Shown here: piece by piece, positions 10,036 through 21,693 of the stretch | Position numbering within the stretch: the stretch's first letter is position 1 | How the letters are laid out: each line of letters starts with the position of its first letter | DNA from: Aphrocallistes beatrix | Lineage: Eukaryota; Porifera; Hexactinellida; Sceptrulophora; Aphrocallistidae | Direction: 5' to 3' | NCBI GenBank assembly: GCA_963281255.1 | Contig: OY725488.1 | Coordinates: forward strand, 3,619,925 to 3,683,924 | DNA length: 64,000 nt | Notes under the pieces: generated by a model | Told to the model about the DNA's origin: nothing | The model's input: only the letters and a program-made list of their open reading frames with translations | Database searches by the model: none | Position numbers and translations under genes: made by a program

Positions 10036-11212
10036 GGCGCCGAATTCACTAAGAACTTAAGATTGATCTTAAGTCGTATTCACTAAGATTTAAGTTCGGA
10101 CTTAAGACCGAACTAAAGACCGAAATTTAAGCAACCTAGGGAGGTGTCTTAAGTATTTAATTGATTCAACTTCACTAATTACTCCATAAATGTTGTTCAA
10201 ACTTACTTCTATCGAATATTTAATCTACCTTGATTGATAATAGACTTCAAATCAAATTTAAATATTTTTTAAATCATTTCTCTCATTATGTGTAACATCG
10301 CAACATGCATCACATGCTATAATTCGAGGCAAATTCTTCTTAGGTTTGTTCGAATGTACAAAATACATTTTTCGATTATATAATTATTTTACACTCATTC
10401 CAGTCTTTCTTGTTCCCATTATGCTTGCATCAACTTTAACTTTGCGTTTAGTTTTAGGTTTGTTCATTTTTTCCAACTGTATACAGCTCTGCCACTAAAT
10501 TAAGTTTGGTTGCAATGTCTCTCTAGATTTATTTTCTCCTTTTGTTTTTGTGAGAAGAATTTCCTGAGCCTCTCAAAATTTCGCCTGCTGATTCAATTTC
10601 ATTAATAAGAAGACACTCTTCTCTTCTGGTCCAATTTGCTTTGCGGGATTTGTCCATTTGTTTTGGTATTGTCACTGCAGGTACTCAGCAGCAATGTATA
10701 TACACTGGAGGACGCTGACTTACCATAACCACTAATGACATCATTAATTTTCGTAAAACCAAATGACGCAGAAATTTTAACGTCGATTGATTCAATGTAT
10801 TGTATTTCTCATAATAGAATTCAATCAAGTCAAAACAACATTCCACCACAGAAAATGTAGGAGACTCAACTACATAAATACTAGAAGTTTACAGGAGTGC
10901 GTTAATCAATCTTCAATACTCCTAATATTTTGACATTAATTACCTCAATTTTGCTCAAAAAGAAAAAATTAGTTTTATTTTTACTATATCAATAATAAAT
11001 AACTACTTAACACTACTAATACTGAACTTTAGTTTTGTATTTGATTAGTATAATGCTATATTCTAATCATATCAACCTTAACGTTATTTTTAAGTTCGAT
11101 CTTAATATCGATCTTAAGTTCGATCTTAATTCTTAGTGAATAGCTCTAAGTTTGGTCTGAAGATCGATCTTAGACTTAGATCGGTCTTAGTGCTTAATTA
11201 ATAATCCCTAAT
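10036..11212 (-). mobile_element. PIF/Harbinger-like element, degenerate
   Basis: Left end GGCGCCGAATTCACTAAGAA and right end (complement GGGATTATTAATTAAGCACTAAG, shortened here) carry long imperfect inverted repeats built from CTTAAGATCGATCTTAAG-like words and the phrase TATTCACTAAGA. Such tips are known from animal Harbinger elements. The interior holds a minus-strand Myb-like gene remnant, the accessory DNA-binding gene of this superfamily. No nuclease gene is visible, so this is at best a half element. Confidence 0.55.
10378..10657 (-). pseudogene. Myb/SANT-like DNA-binding protein of a Harbinger element
   Basis: Starting at the ATG ending at 10657 the frame reads MDKSRKANWTRREECLLIN and continues through a Lys/Arg-rich segment. 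It meets TAA at 10529-10531, two codons later a TAG where a Trp is expected, then RDIATKLN, and shifts frame into a Lys-rich stretch. The spacing of the Trp residues and the RDIATKLN helix fit the three-helix Myb-like/zeste-like fold that binds transposon ends and recruits the nuclease. Two stops and a shift make it dead. Identification rests on motif appearance only. Confidence 0.45.
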
Positions 11213-11217
11213 TCTAT

Positions 11218-11720
11218 GCATTTCTCAGTTGCTATGGAAATAAAAAATTGAATGTTTAAGCCATAATTCAAAGAATATTGGAAAAAAACAAGTGATCAGT
11301 ATTATTGTCATATAGAAAGTAATAGTTTGCGGATTGAATGGTTTAATTTTTTAATTTCTACAATTTATGCTTTTTAAGTTATGAGTAAACATTCAATTTT
11401 TGCTCCATAGCAAATGAGGAATACATAGACAATCCAACTAAGATTAACAGATTCTTTGGATTAAGGCCTTCCTATTGTTGCCAAATCAAAATATTAAGCA
11501 TTAAAAATGCAGATGACGATATTTAATATGAGCTAGAAAAGCAGCATTTTTCACTCTAGAGCCTATGCACAATAACATGATGATATATCAACTTTTGACA
11601 GTGACAGTCGAATTACATACTCTGAAATAATTTTTGTATATATGATAATAATAAATTATAAAGGTCTTTCGTATACGGTTTTTGATTTATCGGTCTAATT
11701 AAATTTTTCTGTGTTAAAAC
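11218..11720. repeat. Interspersed repeat R2, long copy
   Basis: Runs from TGCATTTCTCAGTTGCTATGG through AAACATTCAATTTTTGCTCC to the CTTCCTATTGTTG and GCATTAAAAATGCAGATGAC blocks. It aligns by eye with 32960-33520 and, in its second half, with 6567-6848. Nature unknown; no reading frame. Confidence 0.5.
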
Positions 11721-11879
11721 TGGTATTTTTAGTCACTCACATACACGGCCCTATATTAACGAGGCCATGGTTCTTTAGTTCTTTTGATGCACAACCTCAA
11801 TTAGTTCACTTTGATTACCAAATATTGAACCACAAGAATTCTAGCAATTTTCAGATTATTTAGTGGTTCCACCAGGAAG

Positions 11880-12050
11880 AGTTCTTCTCGTGAAGATTAT
11901 CTTGGTTAAAACAGTTGGGATCGTTAATAATTAAAAGTACGAATGCTGGTCCAAACTGTTTTCACCAATATCTCTAAAGCGGAAGATTTTATATGATTAG
12001 AAATTTATTATTAGCTAATATAAAACCGCACATAGAAATAGGCCTTTTTC
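11880..12050. repeat. Diverged arm of the 4975-5192 fold-back family
   Basis: CTGTTTTCACCAATATCTC and the following AGATTTTATATGATTAGAAA match the right arm of the fold-back repeat at 4975-5192. The left arm is only faintly present. Confidence 0.45.
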
Positions 12051-12442
12051 AATTTTATGCACCAAACCCAAACCCTTAATCTGCACGAAGTGGAGCCTAG
12101 CTTGAGGGAAAACTAAATCAAATCCACATTGCTAAAACCTTTTTGATGTGATCAAAGTATACTATTTAAAGTATGTGTATATAAGAATTCAAACTTTGGA
12201 TTGTGGGGACACCCTAACAACTATGAAATATAATAGTCCGATTTCTGAGCGGCCTTTGCGTGCCTAGGCTTACATTCATTAAGTATAAGCTAGATAACAT
12301 CAGTAAATACGTCTGTCTTACTGTTAAAATCGATATCGCACGAAAAGTCACCAAATTTGTCAATTTTGAAATTTTTGATGCGTAGTGATGACGTCATAAC
12401 AGAGTGATGAGTATTCATTTTTTTGATGAGAGTTGTATCATA

Positions 12443-13823
12443 GTCTGTTTCATAATTATTGGTACTATTTTTAAATATTATTTTGACTGATTAGATGTTT
12501 TAGATTGGCTAGTGATTAAATAAATGTAAATTTTGAATAAAGAAAAAACGTTTATGAGAGAAATTAATAGTTGATCTTCTTTCCTTTGCTTTGGATGCAA
12601 AGTTTCAATCTTTTAGTCAGGGAAAATGCAAAATTCCTGAGAAAATCTGGTGTAAAAGCCTCCCACTCTTTCAATATGGCATCTTTTAATTCAGACAAAT
12701 TGGCGAAGTGTTCTATTGAGAGACGCTGCTTTAGTAGTCCCCAGAGGTTCTCAATTGGATGAAGATCAGGGAATTGCAAGGCCAAGCTAATTGAGCAATG
12801 TTTCTGTCGGACTTCCATGCTTTACTGAGGCTTGAAGTGTGAATTGGCGAGTTATCCTCCTGTAGTATCCAGCCTTTAGGATAGAAAAAACAGCAATTTC
12901 TTGCAGGCATTCATCTAGAGTATCAATGTAACAACCGGAGTTAAAATTTCCTTCGAAACCTTCAAAATAGTTGTTCCAGGAGCCAAAATGCCACCCCAGA
13001 TGTGAATCTTCGATGTGTGTTGGGGGATTTTCTGAATTGTAGTTTGTGTTCCCTTGGTCCAGAATCGAGAACAATTCCGGTTTAACCAAACTGAGCACTC
13101 GTCTGTGAAGATTACTCTTTCCCAATCCTGTTTAAGATTATTTTTAGCCCAAACAACTCTCTTTTCGGCAGTTTAAGGTGTGATGAATGGCCCCCTGATA
13201 GGTTTCCTCGATCTGAAGCCGGATTTTCGAATAGTCCTATAAACAGTAGTAGTCGAAGGTGTATTGGGATGAGTAGCTGCTAATTTTTCTCTCAAATTAC
13301 GAATAGACATCGTCGTGAGCGTTTTAGAGTTGTAATTAAGGATTGTTTCTTTCGAAAAGTGATAGTCAAAGGTCGACCTGTTCCCTGTTTATGCTCAAGT
13401 GACTTATTCTCGCGAATAAGTTTCAATGTGCGAAAACAGTCATTCTAGGGATGCCTGTTCTTCGGCAAATTTCTACCGGAGATGTTATTCCAGAGTCATA
13501 AAGGGTTTTAATAACATCCTTACGATCTTTTTGAGTCATTTTAGTTGCTAATTCATTGAAAGAAGTAAGAATTGTTAATTTTAAAACAAAATATAAAATA
13601 AAAATAGGCTGTAAAAAGACCATCGAAAAAACGGTTGCCGCCTCTCTCTATTTTGGATGCAAACTCGAAAATACGGATAATTTAGGTAATTTACAGCCTA
13701 GTGGGAGAGCATGAAGTAAAATAACTTCCTAAACCATTTATGGGTGAATTATAACACTGTTGAAGAAATACATAAAGAAATGATCTATTTCCTATGTAGT
13801 ACCAATAATTATGAGACAGACTG
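12443..13823 (-). mobile_element. Tc1-like transposon inserted at TA in HLF copy F
   Basis: Ends: left GTCTGTTTCATAATTATTGG (two tip bases lost), right complement CAGTCTGTCTCATAATTATT. TA duplication at 12441-12442 and 13824-13825, confirmed by the uninterrupted repeat sequence in other copies. Length 1381 bp, a usual size for Tc1 elements. The transposase gene inside is broken. Confidence 0.85.
12564..13539 (-). pseudogene. Tc1-like transposase (DD34E type), broken
   Basis: From the ATG at 13539 the frame reads MTQKDRKDVIKTLYDSGITS, the N-terminal helix-turn-helix, and stops in a shifted frame. Later blocks in other frames give VIFTDECSVWLNRN (first Asp), IHIWGGILAPGT, LQEDNSPIHT (second Asp) and, at 12818-12564, LHPIENLWGLLKQRL with the catalytic Glu, followed by a normal C-terminus ending near 12564. 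Adding the pieces gives about 34 residues between the second Asp and the Glu. All catalytic residues survive, but several frameshifts separate them. Sister of the copy at the window's left edge. Confidence 0.8.
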
Positions 13824-14033
13824 TATGTGAGCTATGTTAATATACACATTCTATTAAAATTTCAGCTTTCTATCACCTAAATGGCTGAGTCATCGTCGAA
13901 AAACTGAAATTTCTAATTATTAAAAAGGTGTTCAGAACATAGTGGAGCCATAGCGAAAATACTGCCCCATGCCAAAAATCAGTTTTATGTGCCTGACAGT
14001 TTCTTCAATCCATTCGTTACATAGATATAAACA

Positions 14034-14521
14034 CAGTCGAAACGGGTTTTTCTTAATATTTCTTTACATGTTCAAACAGTAAATCAGTCTACAAATTATG
14101 CGCACGAAAATTTACTACATCCAATGCATGTAAATGAATTAAAGAGAGAGGGAAATCCACAAATTATTAAAACATACCTAAATACAAGCATCAACATTTT
14201 CGGTTCTAAAACAACAATGAAATAACAAAATATTGCTCAAACATAAATAACTTCCAATAGTTCAGAAGCAGTTACTTTCTCTGTGAAGGCGAATGCTTCT
14301 AGATAGTATGGGATACAACTAATCTGGTTGCAGATTTGAAATATAAAATTAGCTCAAGTGACAAAGGTTGATAACTTTATTCATTGGGATGGGTAATTTA
14401 TTATAATACTTCAAACTATGACTAATTCGAATGCGTAGATTCGGAACCTGAAATCACAATATATATAATTCAAGGATCTACAAGTTTGAAGCTCAGTGAC
14501 AAAACTTACAAATGGCCCCTT
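14034..14521. other. AT-rich interval
   Basis: Short stretch between HLF copy F and the minus-strand gene at 14522. No feature that can be supported. Confidence 0.35.
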
Positions 14522-16400
14522 TTAATCCTTTCCACGATACAAAATGTCCATTTGGTTCGGAAAATCTGAGAATTTCAAATAAAAAATCCTTCTTAGGATC
14601 ATGACTAAAAAACTTATTTCATAATTTTCCGCTTGAAAATTTATTTTAGGAACTAGTAGTACAAATTGTCTAATCTGGGAGTCTTTTGAAAAACTTTTGC
14701 GTGCATATATTATCTTACTGGAAGCATACTCTCTTATACTTTTATTTTGGTCTGTTATGGCAGCTAAGAGGATGTTTTCAGGATAAGCAAAGAATCCATT
14801 TCTCTGAATTACCGGATATATAATCTGCTTGTCAGTTGGAGAAAGAAATCGTGTTAGAGTGATATAGTAGAATAGGTTATGACTCCCATCTGTACAATAA
14901 GGATTACTCTTGACTCGAAACCACATGGGGGCGTATATATTCAATACATAGTTGACTATCCTGGTTAGATTTATTGATGGTTCTCTACTGGACATGTACA
15001 GTCTTAAAGTACGATTTGCAAGAGTTAACCATCGAGAACGATTTAGTGGGCCAATTCTCTTCGATGCAAAGCTCATATCAGACAGTTCCGGACCTCCTTG
15101 AATAGCAAGACAAGCTTTATACAAATATAATTGGTCAGTACTAAGATCTTTTAGTATATCCTGTGAAATCGGCGCCACTCTCCCTGGAACCTGAATGAAT
15201 TTTACAATAGGATATTTTTGAACTTCCCCATGAAGTTGTGATCCAATTTCCCCACTAAGTTGCCTAGGTCCAGAAGTCACACCGTCTACAGCTTCAAAAA
15301 ATTTTCGAAAGGGAAGTTCATTGAAGTGGAGCAAACATGTGAGTCATTGGAGCGGGCGATCTAATTCAGATTCAATACGAGCAATGACTCCAGCATGTTT
15401 TCCAACATTAACATTCGTACCGTCAGCCAGTATTGAATGAATCGTTTTATCAGATTCCGTATTATAAATTACTGATATCAGTTCCTTTGAAATATCTTTA
15501 GAACATCCTGATTCAGGAGAGATATGGTAAACATAGTTTGACCCTGGTTCGGAAGTTATGACACAATGTTCTTCTTTAAGTGATGCACGACTCTGTTGTG
15601 TGACACCAAATGCGTCTTCTACATGTTTGATAGACAATGTTTCATCTTTGCGGCCATCAAATCCGATGCAAGTCAAATTTCTTCTGATCGTATTCGAATT
15701 TATTTATTTCTCCAATATTTCCTTTGATATCTAACCTTATCTCTAGAAAGAATCTTCTCAGTTGTCAGCAAATCAAGGTCCTGAAGAACTGCATTTGCAA
15801 TTGCACAACCAGCAGTGTCACTTATTGAGAACCTGTCAAGTACTTTACACAAATGAGGATATGAAAATCGATTTTGTTTTCCACTTTGTGGCAATCTGCT
15901 AGAACATGGAGAAAATTCGTCATCATCTTCATCGCTCTCTTCTCCCTGAATCTCGCTGGGTATTTCATCATTCTCAATGCAAAACAGATCAAGAGTATTG
16001 TCTCTAACATTCCCGAAACTTTGTAATTGTCGTTGTTGCTCTCTGCTCTCTCGAGCTTGGATTTTGGCTGTAGTTAGATTATCAATACCCTCAATAAATT
16101 GATTTCTGATGGTCTTTTGATCGCAATAAAATTCCAACTCCATAATAGGGATTTTAACTTCGCATCTGCAATTCGCTCTGGTAATATTGTTATCGAAGCA
16201 TCTGCAAGGGCTGACATCAAACAATAGTTTAAATTTGGATAATTCGTTCTCGAAGTTTCCCAAAATCCTATTGCTTTGAAAGCGCTTTGATAGAGTCTGA
16301 GCCGTACTATAGAGGGTTCTAATTTTGTTGGATATGCTGTGAGGTTTAATATTAGGAATACTTCCCATGTTCCACCTCTGCACAACTTCATCTGAAACAT
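14522..16400 (-). pseudogene. Repeat-encoded uncharacterised protein family (DGTNVN / NELPFR motifs), nearly intact
   Basis: Read from about 16400 down: a first block (16383-15700) with Cys clusters (CRCFDNN, CRCEVK), an acidic stretch EESDEDDDEF and a C-terminal FSISDTAGCAIANAVL; then, after one frame change near 15700, a block with IGFDGRKDE, SGCSKDIS and ADGTNVNVGKHAGVI; then one in-frame TGA at 15344-15346 where a Trp is expected; then CLLHFNELPFRKFF, DGVTSGPRQLSG and about 240 further residues ending at 14522. I recognise this layout from proteins that are multicopy in arthropod and cnidarian genomes but know no assigned function; the DGTN and NELP motifs could be parts of an RNase-H-like fold, which is speculation. 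One frame change plus one stop suggest recent decay. Confidence 0.6.
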
Positions 16401-17578
16401 TTCGCAGATTTGGAATAAAGTGAATTTTCTGTAATCAAGATTCCGATAGTAAAAAATGATTTTACCACGTCATTACATGTTGGTAATTGGTTAATGGGCA
16501 TTTCAGACGATGACCCGAATAAATTATGTTCGCATTGCTGCCGAGTTAGAGGCATTTGAAATCAATTATAGAAACAAGTAACAAATATGTATAAATATCA
16601 GAATTACGAGAGTGTGAAATTTAAACACTAAATACCTAACAAATAATGAAATAGGCATTGATAAATTCCTGTGATAAACTTCATTTTCCAAGTAGAGTGG
16701 GTCATATTACCTTTCACCACATGTAATATGATAATTCGCATTCCAAATATTTAAAATAGTATCGTGGTTGATAATTAAGAGGGAGAAAAATGTACTAGTA
16801 CATGTAGTATATTCGTACAAACTATGATGTAACTGTTCAAACCCAAATCAAAGCAATAAATCTCAATATTGTGTAAATGTGCTGGTTATCCTGTATTTCT
16901 GTTTAAATTAGGCACATATTACCGGAATCACCTGTGTTTATTGTGTTAAACGTGATTATAAATTAGTATTACAAATATATTTACACTTAAAATTAAAATT
17001 ATACACTTAGCATCCATTCTAATTGAGATATTGGCTTAAAAATACAAAAAATCGGACAAAAAACCCCTCAAATTATCCTACACACCGACTGTTGGAATGT
17101 GCAAGTTGTTAACATTGAACAAATTGAATGAAACTTTGGGAATTTACTCTAAATGTGCTAAGGCAACTTTCGCATACCTAAAGAACATGATCTAAAAAAA
17201 AAATGCATTTTTCCCCATCCCTACTACGCAGGCTACTATATCTCAACTTTATCCGTTAGTCTGGCAACGTTCCGTAACGGTCCACAATACATTCAGCCGC
17301 GAGAAAGACAGGCCGCACTCTTGAACATGGGATAGGTGCCGGCAGATCAGCAGTAAAGTACCAGGAAAAAAAAGGATGCAGCAGATCCGTAGGTCCAAAG
17401 GAGCAAAAACTATCAATGAATTTCATGCAATATTAAGTCTTGCCTTGAGAAAACGTCCTGTTGAGCGAGAACCTGCAAGACCAGTACAAGAAGCTCTTTC
17501 CTGTTAAAACCGTCATGCTATCTGAGAAGAACCATGTTAAAAGAGCTGATTGGGAAAGGAAATACGAGAATATATATA
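16401..17578. other. AT-rich interval without recognised gene
   Basis: No supported gene. A GC-richer piece at about 17270-17570 (CCGCGAGAAAGACAGGCCGC, GAGCGAGAACCTGCAAGACC) is open over short stretches and may be an old coding fragment, but I cannot assign it. Confidence 0.3.
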
Positions 17579-17977
17579 CACTGCCTGGCCATAAGTATTC
17601 GAACCCCATATTGATTTACATTATAAATAATACTAAAATGGTACCCATGGAGGCCAATTCATTCAAACGACGACAACGACTGAAAATCTGATATCAAATT
17701 TGATATCTACACACTAGAATTACTCTGTTTAGAAGTTTTCTATTGATCAATTATGCTTCAAAGTAAATTTATATCGTTTGTGCCATCTTGATCCACTTGC
17801 TCTTATTTTATCGAAAGCTTCTAAACCGAGTAATTCGAGTGTGCAGATTTCGAATTTGATGCTAGATCTTCAGCAACTGTCTTGGTTTGAATGAATTGAC
17901 CTCCATGAGTATACTCATTTTAGTACTATTTATGATGCAAAGCAATATGGTGTTCGAATACTTATGGCAAGGCAGTG
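17579..17977. mobile_element. Fold-back TA-target MITE (CACTGCC type), copy 2
   Basis: Starts CACTGCCTGGCCATAAGTAT, ends with its complement. TA at 17577-17578 and 17978-17979. The left half (TTTAGAAGTTTTCTATTGA, AAATCTGATATCAAATTTGA) is mirrored in the right half, and the sequence is very close to the copy at 5489-5890. Confidence 0.8.
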
Positions 17978-18700
17978 TATATATATATCGTCATTACGCG
18001 TTGTACACGAGAGGATTTATATTAGTACAATACGTCAAAATTACTATTGAGATACTTGAAGATTTCAATTCAAATATCATTTTGAAATTGTATAGTAAAT
18101 GAGTATTAGAAATAGTAATAGCAATCAATCTTTATCTAAGGAAAAGCGAGGTTTCGTGTAGGGTTGCATTTTAGATAGACAGTGTAACAAAAACGATTCT
18201 ACCCGGCAAAAGGTCAAAACTGAATCGCGATCTTTTTATACCCTGATCACTTTGGAAATTTGTATATCTTCCATCCTCACATCATTGACTTAATCAGATT
18301 TAGCCTAGGAATCAATTCTATTTATGGTAACCCCACACATTTATGGTTTCCCCGCCTAAAAATGACTTACAGGAATGAGCAAAATTCCTAGCCCGACTCG
18401 GGTTAATCTATTTGTCTACGTTGTTACCAAATTGAATCTTTTCCAGTACTAAAAACTAAAACGCATTCTGATAACTAAGTTTGATTGGTATTCCGAATTT
18501 TAGTTCCATTAAAAATTATGTCAAGTGACAAAAATGATCTGAAAAATGATCGGGATCGCGATCTTCTTTTTCAAGATCCAATAGTATTCGGATAATTATA
18601 GACATTGATTAGTATTATCGAAATTTGCCTTTCTTGCAACAACTTTACAAGCTTGAGACAAAGGCAACACCATTCCAGCATCCGTATTTGAATGTATGGA
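17978..18700. other. AT-rich interval with a piggyBac-type MITE relic
   Basis: Contains at about 18294-18416 a third copy of the small piggyBac-type MITE core (CTATTTATGG, ACCCCACAC, GGTTTCCCCGCC), closed on the right by CGGG then TTAA; its left tip is worn. Nothing else supported. Confidence 0.4.
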
Positions 18701-18990
18701 CACATTGGACCCGATAAATGGTGGTGGAAGATAACGAGTGTTATCTTAGTGGCCGATTCAGCGGCGGATTCGCATTTCACGTTAAAACATGAATAACTCA
18801 GCAAGCATATGTCGTAGATGAAATACAATTACATCATTGTGTAGAAGAGCATTGGTGCATTCATATTTGATATGTTAATTTTGATATCCCGCATGATGAG
18901 CAAGCAGTGACACTTTTAGTCCATGTCACGTATCAGGTGGAATAACTCAGTAAATATGAATGCTAGCAATTAGCCATTTTAACCACATGA
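18700..18990. repeat. Diverged relative of the 338-bp tandem repeat
   Basis: ACGAGTGTTATCTTAGTGG, CGGCGGATTCGCATTTC, GAATAACTCAGCAAGCATAT and AGAAGAGCATTGGTGCATT are diverged versions of words in the array at 60918-61763. Confidence 0.5.
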
Positions 18991-19384
18991 AGATGAGTTT
19001 TGGTGCACCACTAAAATCCATTTTAGAGAAAAAATTGTAAAACTGGCAGAATGGCAGGGGGCCAAAATTGGTATATACTAGTTTGGTAAAGGCATAAACA
19101 ACATACTGGTATCAACTAGGATGTGATCTAGACAAACTTCGCTATTTATCCATAGTAATCAACGCTCTTGATGCATGTGACTTAATTTGTTAACACAATT
19201 GATGCATAATCCCTGGTCAATTCATAATTAATTTAATATTCCTTTTTGATTAGATTCCACCCTAATTTTGTGTGTATGTATAAACGTAAGAACAGACCAA
19301 AATTTATTATTCATGAATAAAATTGTTAAGATGATTAGTATATAAGGATTTCCCGTTCAAATTCTGCGAAATGCTCTAAAAGGG

Positions 19385-19576
19385 TTGTCAGGTATGATAA
19401 TGGAAAACCCAATGTTTGATTTGTGTTCGTATTCTCCGCATACAAAAGGTAATAATATCCGTAGACACTACCAAACCGCTCACGAGAGGTATACAAAATA
19501 TGCAGGGGTGAATGGATTTCCGAGACAGGTATTGCAAACAGTCTCGAGAAAATCCTTTGATCTCACCAGTGTCTAG
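19385..19576 (+). pseudogene. BED/ZBED-like zinc-finger fragment
   Basis: A 63-residue frame has LCSYSPHTKGNNIRRHYQ then TAHERYTKYAG, i.e. a Cys region, a basic NIRRHY helix and a His three residues on. This resembles the N-terminal zinc finger of ZBED/hAT-derived proteins, in which the second Cys of a CxxC is here Ser. No transposase follows, so it is a fragment at best. Confidence 0.35.
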
Positions 19577-19603
19577 ACGAGTTGAAGTAAGATAATTAGA
19601 TAA

Positions 19604-20165
19604 AAGGGTGGGCTGAAAGGTTTTGAGAACTAATTCTATTATTGTAAGCTAGTCGATTTTAACAGCATTAAATCAACGACCCATATGTGTTTAGTGATTA
19701 TAAAACATCACAAGTATCCTAAAGTACTCTTAACAAGTGAAATTTGACTTTTCTCTGTCTCGTGGTCAAATAATGTGGATTTTGAAAATTGTGCATCGTG
19801 CTGTGATCCTGTACACACATCTCGTGATTCATAAGCCGCAATTTAACATTTCAGTTTCGAAGAACTCAACCATTCCTCACACAGTACGGATTTGGCTCTA
19901 AGTGACTTTAATTGTTTGGAAAATTGAAATACTGCTTAAAGGGAACCCGATTTGAGGACGATGAGTCCTTGAGAACGGAGGTTGACATATAGTTAAAGCT
20001 CCAGTCAGAAAAGGTTTATTATTCTGGAACCCAGGTGTTAAAATCTAGATGTACTTAATGTATCAAAGAAAAGGGGTATTATATAGAAAATTAATGTTGC
20101 TATACTATGTGTTCTATTGTTGATAAAATATTTTGTTCACAAAAATTTTCATCTCAACCATGTAG
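19604..20165 (+). mobile_element. Mariner relic with internal deletion
   Basis: The left end GGTGGGCTGAAAGGTTTTGAG loosely pairs with a right end whose complement reads GGTTGAGATGAAAATTTTTG (first base trimmed). At 19865-20090 the plus strand gives the last part of a mariner transposase with stops: LFGKLKYCLKGTRFEDDESL, a decayed WL.LQSEKVYYSG and CIKEKGYYIEN. The first two catalytic Asp regions are missing and the third is broken. Dead element. Confidence 0.5.
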
Positions 20166-20254
20166 ACTTGTCATCAGTTCACTGACTGATATATTTTTTT
20201 AAAAAAAGCTATTATTGTTAATCATTTGAGAAATAATTGCCATATTATTTTCTA

Positions 20255-20839
20255 CAAGCGCTTCGCTTGTTTGCGCTGCGCGACAGGCGGACACTTTGTA
20301 TCCGCCGGGGAAGCCCTGCGGGCGCCTGGGGTCACATTGATTAATTATAAAGGAGATAGCATCTCGAAATACGTCTGTCCTACTGTTATAATCGTTATCG
20401 CAGGAAAAATTACCAAATTTATCAATTTTAAACATTTTGATGCGTATGATGACGTCATTACAGAGTGATGATGAGTCATCATTTTTTGATGATAGTAGCA
20501 TTCTATGTGAGATATATTAATATACACATTCTATTAAAATTTCAGCCTTCTATCGCTTAAAATGGTTGAGTTATGGTCGAAAAACTGAAATTTCGAATTA
20601 TTAAAAAGGTGAAAATGACGTCATAATTCCATGATGAGTCAACATTTTCGCCTGAGCTCAGAACTTACTGGAGCCATAGCCAAAAGACTCCAACATGCCA
20701 AAAATCAGCTTTCTGGGCCTCGCAGTTTCTTCAATCAATTCGTTACAGATATATATATAAATAAATAAATATTAATCGAGTTTTAATAGTAAGGATATAT
20801 CATTATATATCCACATTAATCGAGTTTTAATAGTAAGGA
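20255..20839 (+). repeat. HLF repeat, copy G, with a duplicated tail
   Basis: Complete: starts CAAGCGCTTCGCTTG after an A, has GGCGGACACTTTGTATCCG, both GACGTCAT blocks, CAATCAATTCGTTACAG, the microsatellite and the tail ending AGTAAGGA at 20795 followed by T. The tail, ATTAATCGAGTTTTAATAGT and AAGGA, is then present a second time, ending at 20839 and again followed by T. Confidence 0.85.
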
Positions 20840-21039
20840 TTTTTTTCTGAATCTACATGTATATTGCGTCCCGTGATCCCAATCATGGAATGTGGCTGCC
20901 CGAGGAGATAGGGTTTGTACAGCCTTGCCATACACTGATGACATAAAATTCAAGCAATGGAAAACAGATTTCCAATCTCACAACTACACAGGCTAAGGCA
21001 AGAACTTCTCAAGGCCTCATAATGTTAAAATAGAAATTG

Positions 21040-21300
21040 GAATCGCCCCCGATTTTAATATTTTTATTATTCGCTTTAGGACATATTAAACTTTTGAAGT
21101 TTAATTTTGTATAACGAGCATAAATAGTAAACAAATACTTTACGTAAACACAAATACTTATCAGGTAATTTCTTCCCACTACAATGAATTTAGCATGTAT
21201 TTACCGCACGGCTTTATCTTTTTGATAAATAATGAATAATAAATTGTAATTGTAAATTTACCATCTTTAATATGCTTAAATTAACTCTGATTAATAAAGT
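21040..21300. repeat. Interspersed repeat R3, inverse copy
   Basis: Complement of the segment at 7070-7260: AACAAATACTTTACGTAAAC, ACTTATCAGGTAATTTC and TGTAAATTTACCATC match it in reverse. Confidence 0.45.
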
Positions 21301-21693
21301 CAAATTAATTGAGGTTCTGGACTAAGCTATTGATTAATTAAAATATACAAGTATAGCACCCTGCCAGTGTTGTAATTGTAATGGACTTCCATTTTGAGCG
21401 AGTAAATCGTCTAATTTCCCTTGTTAGAAATCTCAAGTGTAATAACGTATGCGTGGAATGCTTCTTTCGAATCATCACATCTTTGTTGGTTCCAAATTTC
21501 GGGCAAGTCAAATATTTAATATATAAATAGACTATGTTGATTTCATGTGTGGTACATTTTTAGAAATGTGTGTTTGACGTAATATACGTACACTTCCAGG
21601 TTATGACAACAAATGAGAATAAGTTGATTGCATTTGAAAAAGAACACCAAGTGCTATGAAGAGGTAAAAACAAAAAAACAAAAAAAACATGAA

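Larger units (their letters stand above)
12249..14033 (+). repeat. HLF repeat, copy F, split by a Tc1-like element
   Basis: Family sequence occupies 12249-12442 (diverged GC part, AGATAACATCAGTAAATACG, TGATGACGTCATAACAGAG) and 13824-14033 (TATGTGAGCTATGTTAATAT, TTTCAGCTTTCTATCACC, CAATCCATTCGTTACAT). Removing 12443-13823 rejoins TCATATGTGAG exactly as in other copies. Confidence 0.8.

Noticed and set aside
20199..20527. Recurrent short frames such as ACAARLADTLCPPEAP in several places
   Set aside because: These are incidental translations of the GC-rich HLF tip; they recur because the repeat recurs and are not kept open in other copies.
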